Origin: an uncultured Pseudomonadota bacterium
GTDB lineage: Bacteria; Lernaellota; Lernaellaia; Lernaellales; Lernaellaceae
DNA length: 5,405 nucleotides
Assembly (NCBI GenBank): GCA_937967875.1
Contig: CALBTQ010000467.1
Location: 1-5,405, forward strand
Direction of reading: 5' to 3'
Position numbers and translations under genes: made by a program. Below are positions 5,006 to 5,405 of this stretch, piece after piece. Under the pieces are notes generated by a model that searched no databases, was not told the origin of the DNA, and saw nothing but the letters and a program-made list of their open reading frames with translations. Numbering within the stretch: the stretch's first letter is position 1; every line of letters begins with the position of its first letter.

Positions 5006-5405
5006 GCAAGTTCCGCTTTGCCGAAGACGGCGGATCGCCCGGCGGCGTGTCGGCGGTGCTCACGCGGCTGTTCGACGCGTTGTTGGTCGGCGGCTACGTC
5101 GCCTGCCTGGTGCTGACCGTCATGTTGCTGCGCGGCGGAAACGCGCCGGTCGCGCCGTCCGTACCGGCGGCCGTCAGCGAAACGCCCGCCCCGGTGGAAA
5201 CGACGCCCGCCGGCGAGGTTTCGCCCACGCCCGCGCCGCCGCCCGCGCCGACGCCGGAAACCAGCGGCGATCTGGTCGAAGCCATGCGGCGTTACGTGCA
5301 TCTGATCAACGCCGAGGAGTATTCGGCCGCCCTGCGCATGCGCGGCGACGACAACATCCCCACGCTCGACCGCATGAAGCAAACCAACAAGATGACCCTG
5401 CTCGC
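5002..5405 (+). CDS. Single-pass membrane protein of unknown function, truncated at the window end
   Basis: The frame opens with ATG at 5002, overlaps the phosphatase stop by 4 bp (ATGA), and stays open for 134 codons to the last base, so the C-terminus is missing. Residues 1-21 are a short cytoplasmic tail. Residues about 22-43 form one hydrophobic helix (LLVGGYVACLVLTVMLL at its core). Residues 48-86 are a low-complexity stalk rich in Pro, Thr, Ala and Glu. From residue 89 (GDLVEAMRRYVHLINAEEY) an amphipathic, folded-looking segment begins. With a short N-terminal tail inside, the globular part should be extracytoplasmic. Its opening, a helix with Y-V-x-L-I-N-A-x-x-Y followed by A-A-L, recalls the first helix of NTF2-like domains, but too little is present to be sure. 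I do not recognise the gene. The tight coupling to a membrane-tethered PP2C phosphatase suggests a role in the same signalling or envelope process. Confidence 0.8.
   Translation, partial: MSKFRFAEDGGSPGGVSAVLTRLFDALLVGGYVACLVLTVMLLRGGNAPVAPSVPAAVSETPAPVETTPAGEVSPTPAPPPAPTPETSGDLVEAMRRYVHLINAEEYSAALRMRGDDNIPTLDRMKQTNKMTLL

Noticed and set aside
5142..5261. Repetitive CCCGCC/GCGCCG stretch considered as a DNA repeat or CRISPR-like array
   Set aside because: The repetition follows codon-by-codon from a Pro/Thr/Ala-rich protein stalk. There is no constant repeat unit or spacer structure.
4771..5382. Minus-strand open frame of 203 codons across the phosphatase/partner junction
   Set aside because: It covers the ATGA overlap of two well-supported plus-strand genes, and its Gly/Arg-rich content reflects the reverse reading of Pro/Ala-rich codons.

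Overview
The window is GC-rich DNA with codons ending mostly in G or C. It holds three complete genes and two genes cut by the window ends. The first 18 bases match the 3' end of the Illumina TruSeq index adapter, so the left edge is almost certainly the untrimmed end of an assembled, probably metagenomic, contig. The base composition and gene types (lipoprotein hydrolase with an N-terminal cap domain, PP2C phosphatase with a membrane tail, ceramidase-like enzyme) would fit a Gram-negative bacterium of the Myxococcota/former Deltaproteobacteria kind or a related uncultured lineage. No marker gene is present to settle this.

Layout, left to right. Positions 19-384 (+) carry the membrane C-terminus of a polytopic protein resembling GT39/ArnT-type glycosyltransferases. 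Positions 447-2468 (+) encode a 673-residue predicted lipoprotein with an Ig-like N-terminal half and an alpha/beta-hydrolase domain whose Ser-Asp-His triad can be read. Positions 3749-2472 (-) encode a 425-residue member of the neutral/alkaline ceramidase N-terminal-domain family without a signal peptide. It converges on the lipoprotein gene, with only 3 bp between the two stop codons. A 227-bp divergent intergenic region (3750-3976) follows, with a plausible sigma-70-type promoter for each direction. Positions 3977-5005 (+) encode a PP2C-type (PPM) protein phosphatase with two C-terminal membrane segments. Its stop overlaps the start of the next gene by 4 bp (ATGA). That gene (5002 to beyond the window end) encodes a single-pass membrane protein with a Pro/Thr-rich stalk and the beginning of a globular domain.

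The last two genes are very likely a translationally coupled pair: a membrane-tethered phosphatase and a membrane-anchored partner with an extracytoplasmic domain. The phosphatase has substitutions at conserved motif positions, including Asn for the Asp of the usual GDSR motif. The two hydrolases in the middle could both act on lipids or esters, but nothing in the sequence shows they work together. I see no mobile element, CRISPR array, RNA gene or obviously new defence system. The points most worth a second look are the adapter at the edge, the altered active-site motifs in the ceramidase-like protein and the phosphatase, and the truncated partner gene.
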